Shown in pieces: positions 5,287-11,073 of a stretch of DNA of 11,073 nt. The notes under the pieces are model-generated. The model worked only from the letters and a program-made list of their open reading frames with translations. It was not told the origin of the DNA and searched no databases. Source of the DNA: Prevotellaceae bacterium (lineage in GTDB: Bacteria > Bacteroidota > Bacteroidia > Bacteroidales > UBA932); contig JAISPE010000182.1 in the NCBI GenBank assembly GCA_031275145.1, forward strand, positions 1 to 11,073, in the 5' to 3' direction. Position 1 is the first letter of the stretch, and every line of letters starts with the position of its first letter. The position numbers and the translations under genes were made by a program.

Positions 5287-6819
5287 TCAGAATGGCGGTT
5301 CCGAAGATTTTACATCAAACTCTGACATATTATCCGGGAAATTGTTTTCCGAAGCGCTGTTTGCGGAAAAGTCATTATTCATTTTGGAGCTTATAATATG
5401 GCTGCCTGTCTGCGGGGGCGATAATATTCCCGGGTCTTCGAGGTCGTAGAATTTGGCTTCTTCCCTGCGGAATTTAAGTTTCACATCTCCTACGGCTCCG
5501 TTTCTGTGTTTTGCCAGAATAATTTCGGCGATACCGATCAGGGAATTGCCGTTTTCGTCTTCAATAAATCCGTAATATTCGGGACGGTGAATAAACGCGA
5601 CAATATCGGCATCCTGTTCGATAGCTCCCGATTCGCGGAGGTCGGACAGCTGGGGGCGTTTGTTTCCCGCGCGCGTTTCCACAGCCCGGTTTAACTGCGA
5701 CAGGGCAATTATAGGAACATTCAGTTCTTTGGCGATTGCTTTCAGTGAGCGTGAGATGGCGGAAACTTCCTGTTCTCTCATACTGTTTGCTTCGGGCGGT
5801 CCGGTCATCAGTTGCAGATAGTCGATTATTATCAGTTCTATTTTATGATTCTGTACCAGTCGGCGGGCTTTTGAGCGAAATTCGAATATCGATAAAGCCG
5901 GAGTTTCGTCAATATACAGAGGCGCTTCCGTCAGGGCCTGTATCTTGGTGTCTAACTGATGCCACTCGTGAGTTTCGAGCTTTCCGGTTTTTATCTTTTC
6001 AGACGAAATGCCTGTCTCGCTTATCATCAAACGTTTTACAAGCTGTACGGCCGACATTTCCAGCGAAAAGAAAGCTACTCCCTTATTAAAATCTACCGCT
6101 ACCGAACGCGCCATTGACAGAACAAACGCCGTCTTTCCCATTGCCGGACGCGCTGCAACAATAATCAGGTCGGATGACTGCCAGCCGGAAGTAAGTCTGT
6201 CTAAAGAAGTAAATCCCGAAGGGATGCCGCTGAAGCCGTCGCCTCTGGCGGAAGCGATTTCCATCTCCGCGATAGTCTGTTCGACTACACTGCTTATGAG
6301 TCTGGTTTCGCTTCTCATGTTATGCTCGGCTATTTCGAAGATTTTTTGCTGTGCCGAATCAAGCTGATCGTTGACGTCCGTTTTGTCGTCGAACGCTTCC
6401 CGCTGTATTTCGGACGATACTTCTATCAGTTTCCTCTGAATATACTTCTGGGCAACGATTTTAGCGTGATATTCAATATGCGCCGCCGAGCCTACCTTGC
6501 CGGAAAGCTGTGACAGATAGTATGCTCCGCCGACAAATTCGAGATTGTCGCTCCGTTTCAGTTCCGTCGCTACAGTGTAGATATCGACTGCCTCGTGCCG
6601 TAACGACAGATTGACGACTGCTTCGTATATTTTTTGATGAGTTTCGAGATAAAAACTTTCCGGAACAAGCAGCCCCTGTATATCAACGATTGCCCCTTTC
6701 TCGATCATCAAAGCGCCGAGAACGGCTTCTTCCATATCTATTGCCTGAGGCGGCTTTTTTCCTAATCCGAGCGCAACCGATTCTGTTGAATCTAACTTGT
6801 ATTTCTGCAATTTTGCCAT
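5287..6819 (-). CDS. dnaB: Replicative DNA helicase DnaB
   Basis: DnaB is the hexameric, ATP-driven helicase that unwinds the fork 5' to 3' and recruits primase. The chosen start at 6819 gives 510 residues beginning MAKLQKYKLD. A further in-frame ATG at 6843 lies upstream of the predicted transcript start. The N-terminal DnaB domain (about 24-130) starts PPQAIDMEEAVLGALM. A linker region (about 165-195) precedes the RecA-like core (about 195-460). The core has ARPAMGKT (Walker A, K229), FFSLEMS (catalytic E254), LIIIDYLQLM (Walker B, D333), SQLNRAVETR (374-383), LSDLRESGAIEQDAD (391-405) and KHRNGAVG (437-444) with the arginine-finger region. The tail after about 465 is Ser/Asn-rich and probably disordered. 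No intein is present. It is divergent from the GLPGLI operon. Confidence 0.97.
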   Translation of the reverse strand: MAKLQKYKLDSTESVALGLGKKPPQAIDMEEAVLGALMIEKGAIVDIQGLLVPESFYLETHQKIYEAVVNLSLRHEAVDIYTVATELKRSDNLEFVGGAYYLSQLSGKVGSAAHIEYHAKIVAQKYIQRKLIEVSSEIQREAFDDKTDVNDQLDSAQQKIFEIAEHNMRSETRLISSVVEQTIAEMEIASARGDGFSGIPSGFTSLDRLTSGWQSSDLIIVAARPAMGKTAFVLSMARSVAVDFNKGVAFFSLEMSAVQLVKRLMISETGISSEKIKTGKLETHEWHQLDTKIQALTEAPLYIDETPALSIFEFRSKARRLVQNHKIELIIIDYLQLMTGPPEANSMREQEVSAISRSLKAIAKELNVPIIALSQLNRAVETRAGNKRPQLSDLRESGAIEQDADIVAFIHRPEYYGFIEDENGNSLIGIAEIILAKHRNGAVGDVKLKFRREEAKFYDLEDPGILSPPQTGSHIISSKMNNDFSANSASENNFPDNMSEFDVKSSEPPF

Positions 6820-6832
6820 AATAATTTTTCTA

Positions 6833-6863
6833 CAAATGTACACGAAAATTTTATTCCTGCAAA
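6833..6863 (-). promoter_or_regulatory. Bacteroidota-type promoter of dnaB
   Basis: On the minus strand TTTG (6860-6863), exactly 19 nt, then TACATTTG (6833-6840) is a full match to TTTG-N19-TAnnTTTG. Transcription would start near 6826, within about 10 nt of the chosen dnaB ATG (6819), giving a very short leader. The alternative ATG at 6843-6841 sits between the two promoter elements and would be outside the transcript. Confidence 0.75.
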
Positions 6864-6883
6864 CGGTTTTTTTTTAAACACGA

Positions 6884-6914
6884 TTGGCAAAACTGAAAAA
6901 ATCAGTTATTTTTG
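6884..6914 (+). promoter_or_regulatory. Bacteroidota-type promoter of the GLPGLI/barrel operon
   Basis: TTG (6884-6886), 20 nt, then TATTTTTG (6907-6914) matches the TAnnTTTG promoter. Transcription should begin near 6921, about 22 nt before the ATG at 6943. It is arranged back-to-back with the dnaB promoter, with only about 20 bp between their -33 elements. A small inverted repeat, CTGA-N5-TCAG (6893-6905), lies in the spacer; its significance is doubtful. Confidence 0.7.
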
Positions 6915-6942
6915 CATTCAAATTTATTTAACGGTTTATTTT

Positions 6943-7824
6943 ATGAAAAGAGTATTATTCAGTATCTTAATTTGTTTTTTGTCTGTGCCGGCATACGCAC
7001 AGCAGCAACATGTGATCTCGATTCGGGGCGGAGAGACAAATCTCAATGCAGCCAAACGTGTCAAGCAAAAAGAAATAGGACAGGCAGGCATGGAATTTTT
7101 CTACGACTACCGCCGTCTGACAGACACAACAGACGCCGCATCCGAACAGCAGGACATGATGATTTTACAGATAAATCAGGACATGTCGAAGTTTTCAAGC
7201 TATCGCGCCATGCAGATTGATTCGCTTATGAGCGTATCCACTGTTGACCAGATCATGGCGAATCCCGTTAAATACGCCGGCGGGGAAAGTTTTTCCGTAT
7301 ATAAAAATTATCCTTCGGGAAAGGTTACGACTGTCGACAAGATTGCGACGGACTGGTTTATGTGCGAAGAAGACATCCCCGTTCAGGAATGGAGTATCGA
7401 CGACAGCGCCACAAAAGAGATTCTGGGCTACCGGTGCCGCAGGGCGGAATGTGATTTTCGCGGACGGAAATACGTCGCATGGTATTCCGACGAAATACCC
7501 GTATCCAGCGGTCCGTGGAAATTCGGCGGTTTGCCCGGGTTTATCATGGAAGCGGGCGACAGCGAAGGTCATTATAAATTTACGCTGGTCGGAATAAACT
7601 CGAATGCTGCACGCGCGATTACCATTCCCGACATTCAGTTCAACAAAACCGGCCGCGACAAATTCTATACCGCCAAACGTAAATACGACGTCGACCCGAT
7701 CGGGTATATATCCGCCATATCCGGAATAAAATTAAACATCACCACTCCCGACGGCGCACCAAACGAGGAGATGATGAAACCGCGCGAATTAAAGTACGAT
7801 TATATCGAAAGAGACTATAAATAG
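6943..7824 (+). CDS. GLPGLI-family exported protein
   Basis: This is a 293-residue exported protein of the GLPGLI family (TIGR01200/Porph_ging), found almost only in Bacteroidota and without an established biochemical role. Residues 1-19 (MKRVLFSILICFLSVPAYA) form a clear signal peptide cut before QQQ. The C-terminal half has the family core: GYRCRRAECDFRGRKYVAWY (162-181), EIPVSSGPWKFGGLPGFI (184-201), where the name-giving motif reads GLPGFI, then MEAGDSEGHYKF. Cysteines 165 and 170 are close enough to form a disulfide, with C141 nearby. The ATG is 22 nt after the predicted transcription start. The next gene begins 3 nt after the TAG stop, so the two are surely cotranscribed. GLPGLI genes are often found beside outer-membrane barrel genes like the one here, so an envelope role at the periplasmic face of that barrel is a reasonable inference, not a known fact. 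Confidence 0.9.
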   Translation: MKRVLFSILICFLSVPAYAQQQHVISIRGGETNLNAAKRVKQKEIGQAGMEFFYDYRRLTDTTDAASEQQDMMILQINQDMSKFSSYRAMQIDSLMSVSTVDQIMANPVKYAGGESFSVYKNYPSGKVTTVDKIATDWFMCEEDIPVQEWSIDDSATKEILGYRCRRAECDFRGRKYVAWYSDEIPVSSGPWKFGGLPGFIMEAGDSEGHYKFTLVGINSNAARAITIPDIQFNKTGRDKFYTAKRKYDVDPIGYISAISGIKLNITTPDGAPNEEMMKPRELKYDYIERDYK

Positions 7825-7827
7825 GTA

Positions 7828-10428
7828 ATGATCCGGTGTATATTTACCGTACTGTTGTGTGTTGCAGGACTGACCGTCATGCGCGCTCAGTCCGCAAACA
7901 TAACGGGAGTGGTGGCGGATTCTGCAAATAAAGCGCCGGTAGCAGGTGTTATCATACAGCTGCTTGACGCGGACGGCAAGGTGTTGAGCTATACTTTTTC
8001 GGATAACAGCGGAAAATTTTCTTTGCCCTATTCTGTACGTGGAAGTGTTTTGGCATTCAAAAGTATGGGATACAGGAGCAGAACGGTTCCCGTTTCCGGC
8101 AATCAGTCCCCCCGGGAAATATTGCTTGTGAACGAGCCTGTACAGCTTCGCGACATCGTGGTCAAAGCGCCCGACATCCTGCTGAAAGGCGACACGCTTG
8201 TTTATAATGTTCAAAAATATGCCGATGCGCAGGACCGCACAATCGCCGATGTGTTAAAGAAGATGCCGGGTATCGAAGTGGCGGAAAGCGGACAGATTAA
8301 ATACAACGGGACGCCTATCAATAAATTTTACATCGAGGGTAACGACCTTCTGGAAGGCAGGTACGGGCTTGCAAGCAACAATATTTCGCACAGCGACGTG
8401 CAGAATGTCGAAATCATGGAAAACCATCAGCCGGTACGCGCCTTGCAGGGCATAGACTATTCGGATCAGGCAGGATTGAATCTCCGTCTGAAAGAAAGCG
8501 CCAAACTTCGCTGGAGCGGGATTGTAACCGGCGGAGCGGGTTTTTCGCCGCTGCTGTACGACGCTTCTCTGTTTGCCATGCGCATCGCCGGAAAACGCCA
8601 AAGCATGGAAACCGCGCGAATCAACAATACGGGATGGAATCCCGCATCGCAAAGTATCCGCCATACGTTCGACAATCTGTTGTCCGGTACAGCTTTCAAT
8701 CAGAATCTCCTGCCCGACTACATCACTGCGGGAAACGCTTCCGCTCCAATAGACGGCAGCCGGACAAGGTTCAACCGTTCGCATCTTTTCAACACAACCA
8801 ATTCGGTGAAGTTAAAGAATGATTGCGACCTCAAAGCCAGCATCACATACGAACGGGATGCGCTCGATTTTACACGCGGAGCCTATACGGATTATTTCGA
8901 CGCTTCACTGTCGCCACTGACCGAAGCGGAATATTTGCAGACGCGGAAACACACTCTTTCTCCCCGGTTTACCCTGCTTGTCAACAAACCGGAGATGTAT
9001 CTGAAAAATAATCTTCATGCGGATTTGGGATGGAATGACGCCACATCGGCGATTACGGGTTCGTACAGAATCGGACAGCGTGCGAAAAAACCGGTATTCG
9101 ACGTCGCCAACGAACTGCAGGCGGTAAAGCGCATCCGAAACCGGATTTTGACCGTATCGTCAAACAACAGGATAAGCGGCAAACCGCATTCTTTACAGGT
9201 AGAAAACGGGGACAGGCGGTATTTGCAGGATGTGACGGCGCTGGCATTTCAATCCGTCACCGAAGCAAGTTACGGATGGATTTTCGGACAGTGGCAAGTC
9301 CGCGGACGCGCCGGACTGGACTACAGTCACCGTGAACTTGAAAGCGTTTTGACAGGAATAAATGATATGGACGGTTTTCCGGTTACCAACGATTCCCGCT
9401 TAGACGTGACAAACCTGTATGCCCGTCCGGAAATCGTCTATGAAAATCAGCGTTTGCGCCTGAATCCGTATGCCACGGTCGGTTATTACGCATATCGCTT
9501 TAACGCGAAAAAGCCGGAAGAGCATCTGTCAAAAAGTTTCGGGATTATTTCTCCGGCGCTTTCTGTCCGGTATAAATTTACGGCCCGTCTGGAAATGTTC
9601 GCGAACGTACGGTATTTTGTGACGCCTCCAAATCCGGACATTTTTTATCGCGGGGTAATCATGAATAATTACAGGGAACTGAATGCCGGATATCCCTCGT
9701 ACAGCCCTGATGCGGGGAGTTCGCTTGCCCTGTCGATGCGTTACCGCAATCCCGTTTCGGCCGTATTTGCCAATGCCGGGTTTCAATACAGGAACAGCAG
9801 ATATGCGCTCACCGGCGAACAGCTGTTTATTAATGACCGGATATTAACGGCTTACATTCCGGCGTCGAACAGCGGCGAGGTATACAGTTTCAACGGAGGC
9901 CTCAGCAAGGGAATTTTTTCGGGTAAAATTTATGTCGGGATAGACGCGGGATATGTCCGGACAAAAACCGTAAGCATGCGTAATTCAATCCTTATCCCGT
10001 ATCAGCTGGACGCCCTGTCCGCCACGCCGAGAATAAAAGGTACGGTTTCAAAATGGATGACTGCCGAATACAGCCTGCTCGCAGGTCTGAATGCCATGAG
10101 TTTTACAGCTGATTATGCAGGCAGTTCATATTTCAGTTTGAGACAGAAACTGGATGTATCCTTTTTCCCTGTAAAGAAAATACGGATCCATGCCGGCGCA
10201 GAGCATTACCGTACGAGATTTAACGACAATACGGCCGACAATCTTTTGCTGCTGGATGCCGGCGCAGGATGGAGGATCTCGGAGAAAATCGACCTCAATC
10301 TGTCGGCAACCAATTTGATGAATGATGACGCTTACCGTTATTCCCGCCATGAGACGCTCAGCGAAACAGTTTACAGTTACCGGATTCGTCCGCGCAATGT
10401 GATAATGTCGGTACAGCTGAAGTTTTAG
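7828..10428 (+). CDS. TonB-dependent-receptor-like outer membrane beta-barrel with carboxypeptidase-regulatory-like N-terminus
   Basis: This 866-residue outer-membrane protein begins with a signal peptide (MIRCIFTVLLCVAGLTVMRA, cut near AQ|S at 21). Residues about 23-103 form a carboxypeptidase-D-regulatory-like beta-sandwich (ITGVVADSANKAPVAGVIIQL, DNSGKFSL, FKSMGYRS). A plug-like domain follows (about 105-222: VQLRDIVVKAP, LVYNVQKYADAQDRTIADVL, KKMPGIEVAESGQIKYNG, FYIEGNDL, NHQPVRALQG). The rest (about 228-866) is alternating beta-strand sequence ending in MSVQLKF, with the terminal Phe expected of barrels assembled by BamA. It is shorter than SusC proteins (about 1,000 residues) and has no SusD partner. 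It is the type usually paired with GLPGLI proteins (OMP_b-brl-like barrel). It starts 3 nt after the GLPGLI stop. Ligand unknown; no TonB box is evident, so active transport is not certain. Confidence 0.9.
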   Translation: MIRCIFTVLLCVAGLTVMRAQSANITGVVADSANKAPVAGVIIQLLDADGKVLSYTFSDNSGKFSLPYSVRGSVLAFKSMGYRSRTVPVSGNQSPREILLVNEPVQLRDIVVKAPDILLKGDTLVYNVQKYADAQDRTIADVLKKMPGIEVAESGQIKYNGTPINKFYIEGNDLLEGRYGLASNNISHSDVQNVEIMENHQPVRALQGIDYSDQAGLNLRLKESAKLRWSGIVTGGAGFSPLLYDASLFAMRIAGKRQSMETARINNTGWNPASQSIRHTFDNLLSGTAFNQNLLPDYITAGNASAPIDGSRTRFNRSHLFNTTNSVKLKNDCDLKASITYERDALDFTRGAYTDYFDASLSPLTEAEYLQTRKHTLSPRFTLLVNKPEMYLKNNLHADLGWNDATSAITGSYRIGQRAKKPVFDVANELQAVKRIRNRILTVSSNNRISGKPHSLQVENGDRRYLQDVTALAFQSVTEASYGWIFGQWQVRGRAGLDYSHRELESVLTGINDMDGFPVTNDSRLDVTNLYARPEIVYENQRLRLNPYATVGYYAYRFNAKKPEEHLSKSFGIISPALSVRYKFTARLEMFANVRYFVTPPNPDIFYRGVIMNNYRELNAGYPSYSPDAGSSLALSMRYRNPVSAVFANAGFQYRNSRYALTGEQLFINDRILTAYIPASNSGEVYSFNGGLSKGIFSGKIYVGIDAGYVRTKTVSMRNSILIPYQLDALSATPRIKGTVSKWMTAEYSLLAGLNAMSFTADYAGSSYFSLRQKLDVSFFPVKKIRIHAGAEHYRTRFNDNTADNLLLLDAGAGWRISEKIDLNLSATNLMNDDAYRYSRHETLSETVYSYRIRPRNVIMSVQLKF

Positions 10429-10469
10429 CCGGTTTTGCTTTGGCACACAGATGACCGCTTTTTATATTT

Positions 10470-10546
10470 TTTTTTACCGCAAAGGGCACAAAGGGCTGAC
10501 GCACGACAGTTCTTTGTGAAATCTTTGTGTCCTTTGCGGTAAAAAA
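10470..10546. repeat. Long stem-loop built on ACCGCAAAGG / CCTTTGCGGT
   Basis: ACCGCAAAGGGCACAAAG (10476-10493) pairs with CTTTGTGTCCTTTGCGGT (10523-10540) over 18 bp with one G-U, and the adjoining T6 and A6 runs extend it to 24 bp. The 29-nt loop itself contains a second TTCTTTGTGAAA that could slip into the stem. Because the runs are inside the stem, neither strand has a trailing T-run. The CGCAAAG-type motif is, from memory, a frequent intergenic repeat in several bacterial genomes. Confidence 0.65.
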
Positions 10547-10599
10547 TAAGGGGTAAAAAACGTTATTTCCGGATTGATTCGGGCTTCGTTCCCCGCAGT

Positions 10600-10631
10600 C
10601 CCGCAGGTCCCGCACCTGCGGGACCTGCGGG
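10600..10631. repeat. 32-bp GC-rich perfect palindrome
   Basis: CCCGCAGGTCCCGCA, CC, TGCGGGACCTGCGGG is a perfect inverted repeat with 15-bp arms. Each arm contains two overlapping CCCGCA units, and a third, CCCGCAG, precedes it at 10592-10598. Its base composition (almost all G/C) stands out from the surrounding AT-rich spacer. CCCGCAGG occurs again at 10720-10727. As RNA it would form an extremely stable hairpin. Confidence 0.75.
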
Positions 10632-10763
10632 CCGTGTCGTGCAGTCCGGTCATATTAATCATAAAAAACACAGAAATCAGCGGTTCAGACAATAATCGCC
10701 TGACATGACTGTCTGAAATCCCGCAGGGTGGGGTGTCAAAAATATTTTTTACATGATTTCTTT

Positions 10764-10850
10764 TCTTTGACATAACCGACAGAATTTCCAGAATTAACAG
10801 ATTTGTAAATTATGAAGATTCTGTTAATTATGTCAAAAAAGGGATTCTGT
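10764..10850. repeat. Palindromic intergenic element, intermediate copy (C)
   Basis: The left arm GACATAACCGACAGAAT (10769-10785) pairs with ATTCTGTTAATTATGTC (10818-10834), with a 3-nt mismatch in the middle. The centre AACAGATTTGTAAATTATGAA (10796-10816) matches copies A and B. An alternative stem is AATTAACAG (10792-10800) with CTGTTAATT (10821-10829). The right end GTCAAAAAAGGGATTCT continues to match the right end of copy B (GTCAAAAAAAGGGACTCT). It ends about 60 nt before the start of the nucleoside kinase gene, like copy B before the fucosidase-like gene. Confidence 0.7.
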
Positions 10851-10864
10851 TAAAAAAAAGGTAT

Positions 10865-10872
10865 TACCTTTA
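10865..10872 (+). promoter_or_regulatory. Possible -7 element of the nucleoside kinase gene
   Basis: TACCTTTA differs from TAnnTTTG only at the last base and lies 40 nt before the ATG at 10912. A clear -33 TTG at 19-20 nt upstream is not present; the sequence there is the right edge of the palindromic element and an A-run. Weak support. Confidence 0.35.
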
Positions 10873-10911
10873 CGGAAATTTTTAATAATATTATGGATAA
10901 TTATAAATTGC

Positions 10912-11073
10912 ATGAAAACAACTGTTGAAATAAAGTGCAGCAATACGGATACGACACACGCATATCCTGCGGGAACGACTTTGTATGAAGTTTATAACGA
11001 TATAAAACCGCAACTCTCATCGTCCGTGCTGGCAGCAACGGTAAACAATGAGCTGAAAGAGTTGTCGTATGAA
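10912..11073 (+). CDS. Nucleoside (uridine) kinase-like protein, N-terminal TGS-like domain (3' end outside window)
   Basis: The frame is open from the ATG at 10912 to the window edge (54 codons). MKTTVEIKCSNTDTTHAYPA, then GTTLYEVYNDIKPQL and VLAATVNNELKELSYE, have the beta-grasp pattern of a TGS domain (a strand, then a polar turn, GTTLxE helix, and AxVNN...EL). In Bacteroidales the common nucleoside kinase of the uridine kinase/phosphoribulokinase family has such an N-terminus, with a pattern like V.IYCKNT......P.G.SL.EIY......VSAKVNN. I assign it to that family on this resemblance; the kinase domain itself would be outside the window. Other TGS proteins (threonyl-tRNA synthetase, RelA/SpoT) are less likely because their TGS domains differ in context. 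An ATG at 10893 is out of frame and soon stops. Confidence 0.6.
   Translation, partial: MKTTVEIKCSNTDTTHAYPAGTTLYEVYNDIKPQLSSSVLAATVNNELKELSYE

Larger units (their letters stand above)
10429..10911. other. 483-bp intergenic region rich in unrelated hairpins
   Basis: No credible gene is seen on either strand; the open frames here run through the palindromes. The region holds a long stem-loop (10470-10546), a GC-rich perfect palindrome (10600-10631), an 8-bp inverted repeat TTCAGACA/TGTCTGAA (10684-10691 and 10710-10717), the third palindromic element (10764-10850) and a probable -7 element (10865-10872). None forms a standard intrinsic terminator for the barrel gene ending at 10428, though a T-rich run lies at 10459-10475. 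Confidence 0.7.

Noticed and set aside
5119..5325. 68-codon plus-strand open frame after the fucosidase-like gene
   Set aside because: It runs through the palindromes and into the 3' end of dnaB on the opposite strand; no domain or start signal supports it.
6820..6843. Upstream ATG at 6843 as start of dnaB
   Set aside because: It overlaps the -7 promoter element and lies upstream of the predicted transcription start; the added MYICRKII is not typical of DnaB.
7195..7572. 125-codon minus-strand frame inside the GLPGLI gene, and similar antisense frames inside ahcY, dnaB and the barrel gene
   Set aside because: These are shadows of well-supported genes with clear family motifs on the other strand.
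10358..10773. Overlapping minus-strand frames of 85-106 codons in and after the 3' end of the barrel gene
   Set aside because: They are antisense to the barrel gene or read through hairpin repeats, and the sequences are rich in Arg/Pro/Cys as expected from chance translation of palindromes.
10470..10850. A CRISPR array in the hairpin-rich gap
   Set aside because: The repeats are single palindromes of different sequence without regular repeat-spacer periodicity, and no cas genes are present.

Overview
The window looks like chromosomal DNA from a Bacteroidota bacterium, most probably of the order Bacteroidales. The protein content points that way: a GLPGLI-family secreted protein paired with an outer-membrane beta-barrel carrying a carboxypeptidase-regulatory-like N-terminus, a secreted GH29 fucosidase, and Bacteroidota-type ahcY, dnaB and TGS-domain nucleoside kinase. 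Four start regions carry the Bacteroidota -7 promoter element TAnnTTTG, two of them with TTTG/TTG about 19-20 nt upstream, and no Shine-Dalgarno sequences are evident. I cannot name the genus.

Layout. On the minus strand, 1-1869 holds ahcY (S-adenosylhomocysteine hydrolase) followed 10 nt later by the start of a conserved hypothetical gene that runs off the left edge. Positions 2212-3297 (minus) encode a nitronate monooxygenase/2-nitropropane dioxygenase-like FMN enzyme. A plus-strand secreted GH29 alpha-L-fucosidase-like enzyme (3724-5118) converges on the minus-strand replicative helicase gene dnaB (5287-6819). dnaB is divergent from a two-gene plus-strand operon: a GLPGLI-family exported protein (6943-7824) and, 3 nt later, a TonB-dependent-receptor-like barrel (7828-10428). 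At the right edge a nucleoside (uridine) kinase gene with an N-terminal TGS-like domain begins at 10912.

The genes are mostly ordinary; the unusual material is between them. Every intergenic gap over 150 bp except the dnaB/GLPGLI promoter region holds long inverted repeats. Three copies of one intergenic element (about 3375-3415, 3565-3683 and 10764-10850) share a conserved centre close to ACAGATTTGTAAATTATG and conserved outer ends close to TTTTTTGACATAATT / CTGTTAATTATGTCAAAAAA. Their internal arms differ between copies in sequence and length, yet each arm can pair within its own copy (26 bp perfect in the second). This looks like a REP/MITE-like repeat family with self-complementary variable arms. 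Other hairpins are unrelated in sequence: a 57-nt stem-loop at 2057-2113 whose right arm can instead pair with 1988-2007, a 28-bp palindrome at 5207-5234 in the convergent gap, and an 18-bp stem (10476-10540) plus a 32-bp GC-rich palindrome (10600-10631) after the barrel gene.

How the genes relate: ahcY clears S-adenosylhomocysteine after methylation reactions, dnaB serves replication, and the nucleoside kinase would serve pyrimidine salvage. The fucosidase and the GLPGLI/barrel pair work in or on the cell envelope. I see no single pathway joining them, and no mobile-element transposase, phage gene, CRISPR array, tRNA or rRNA.
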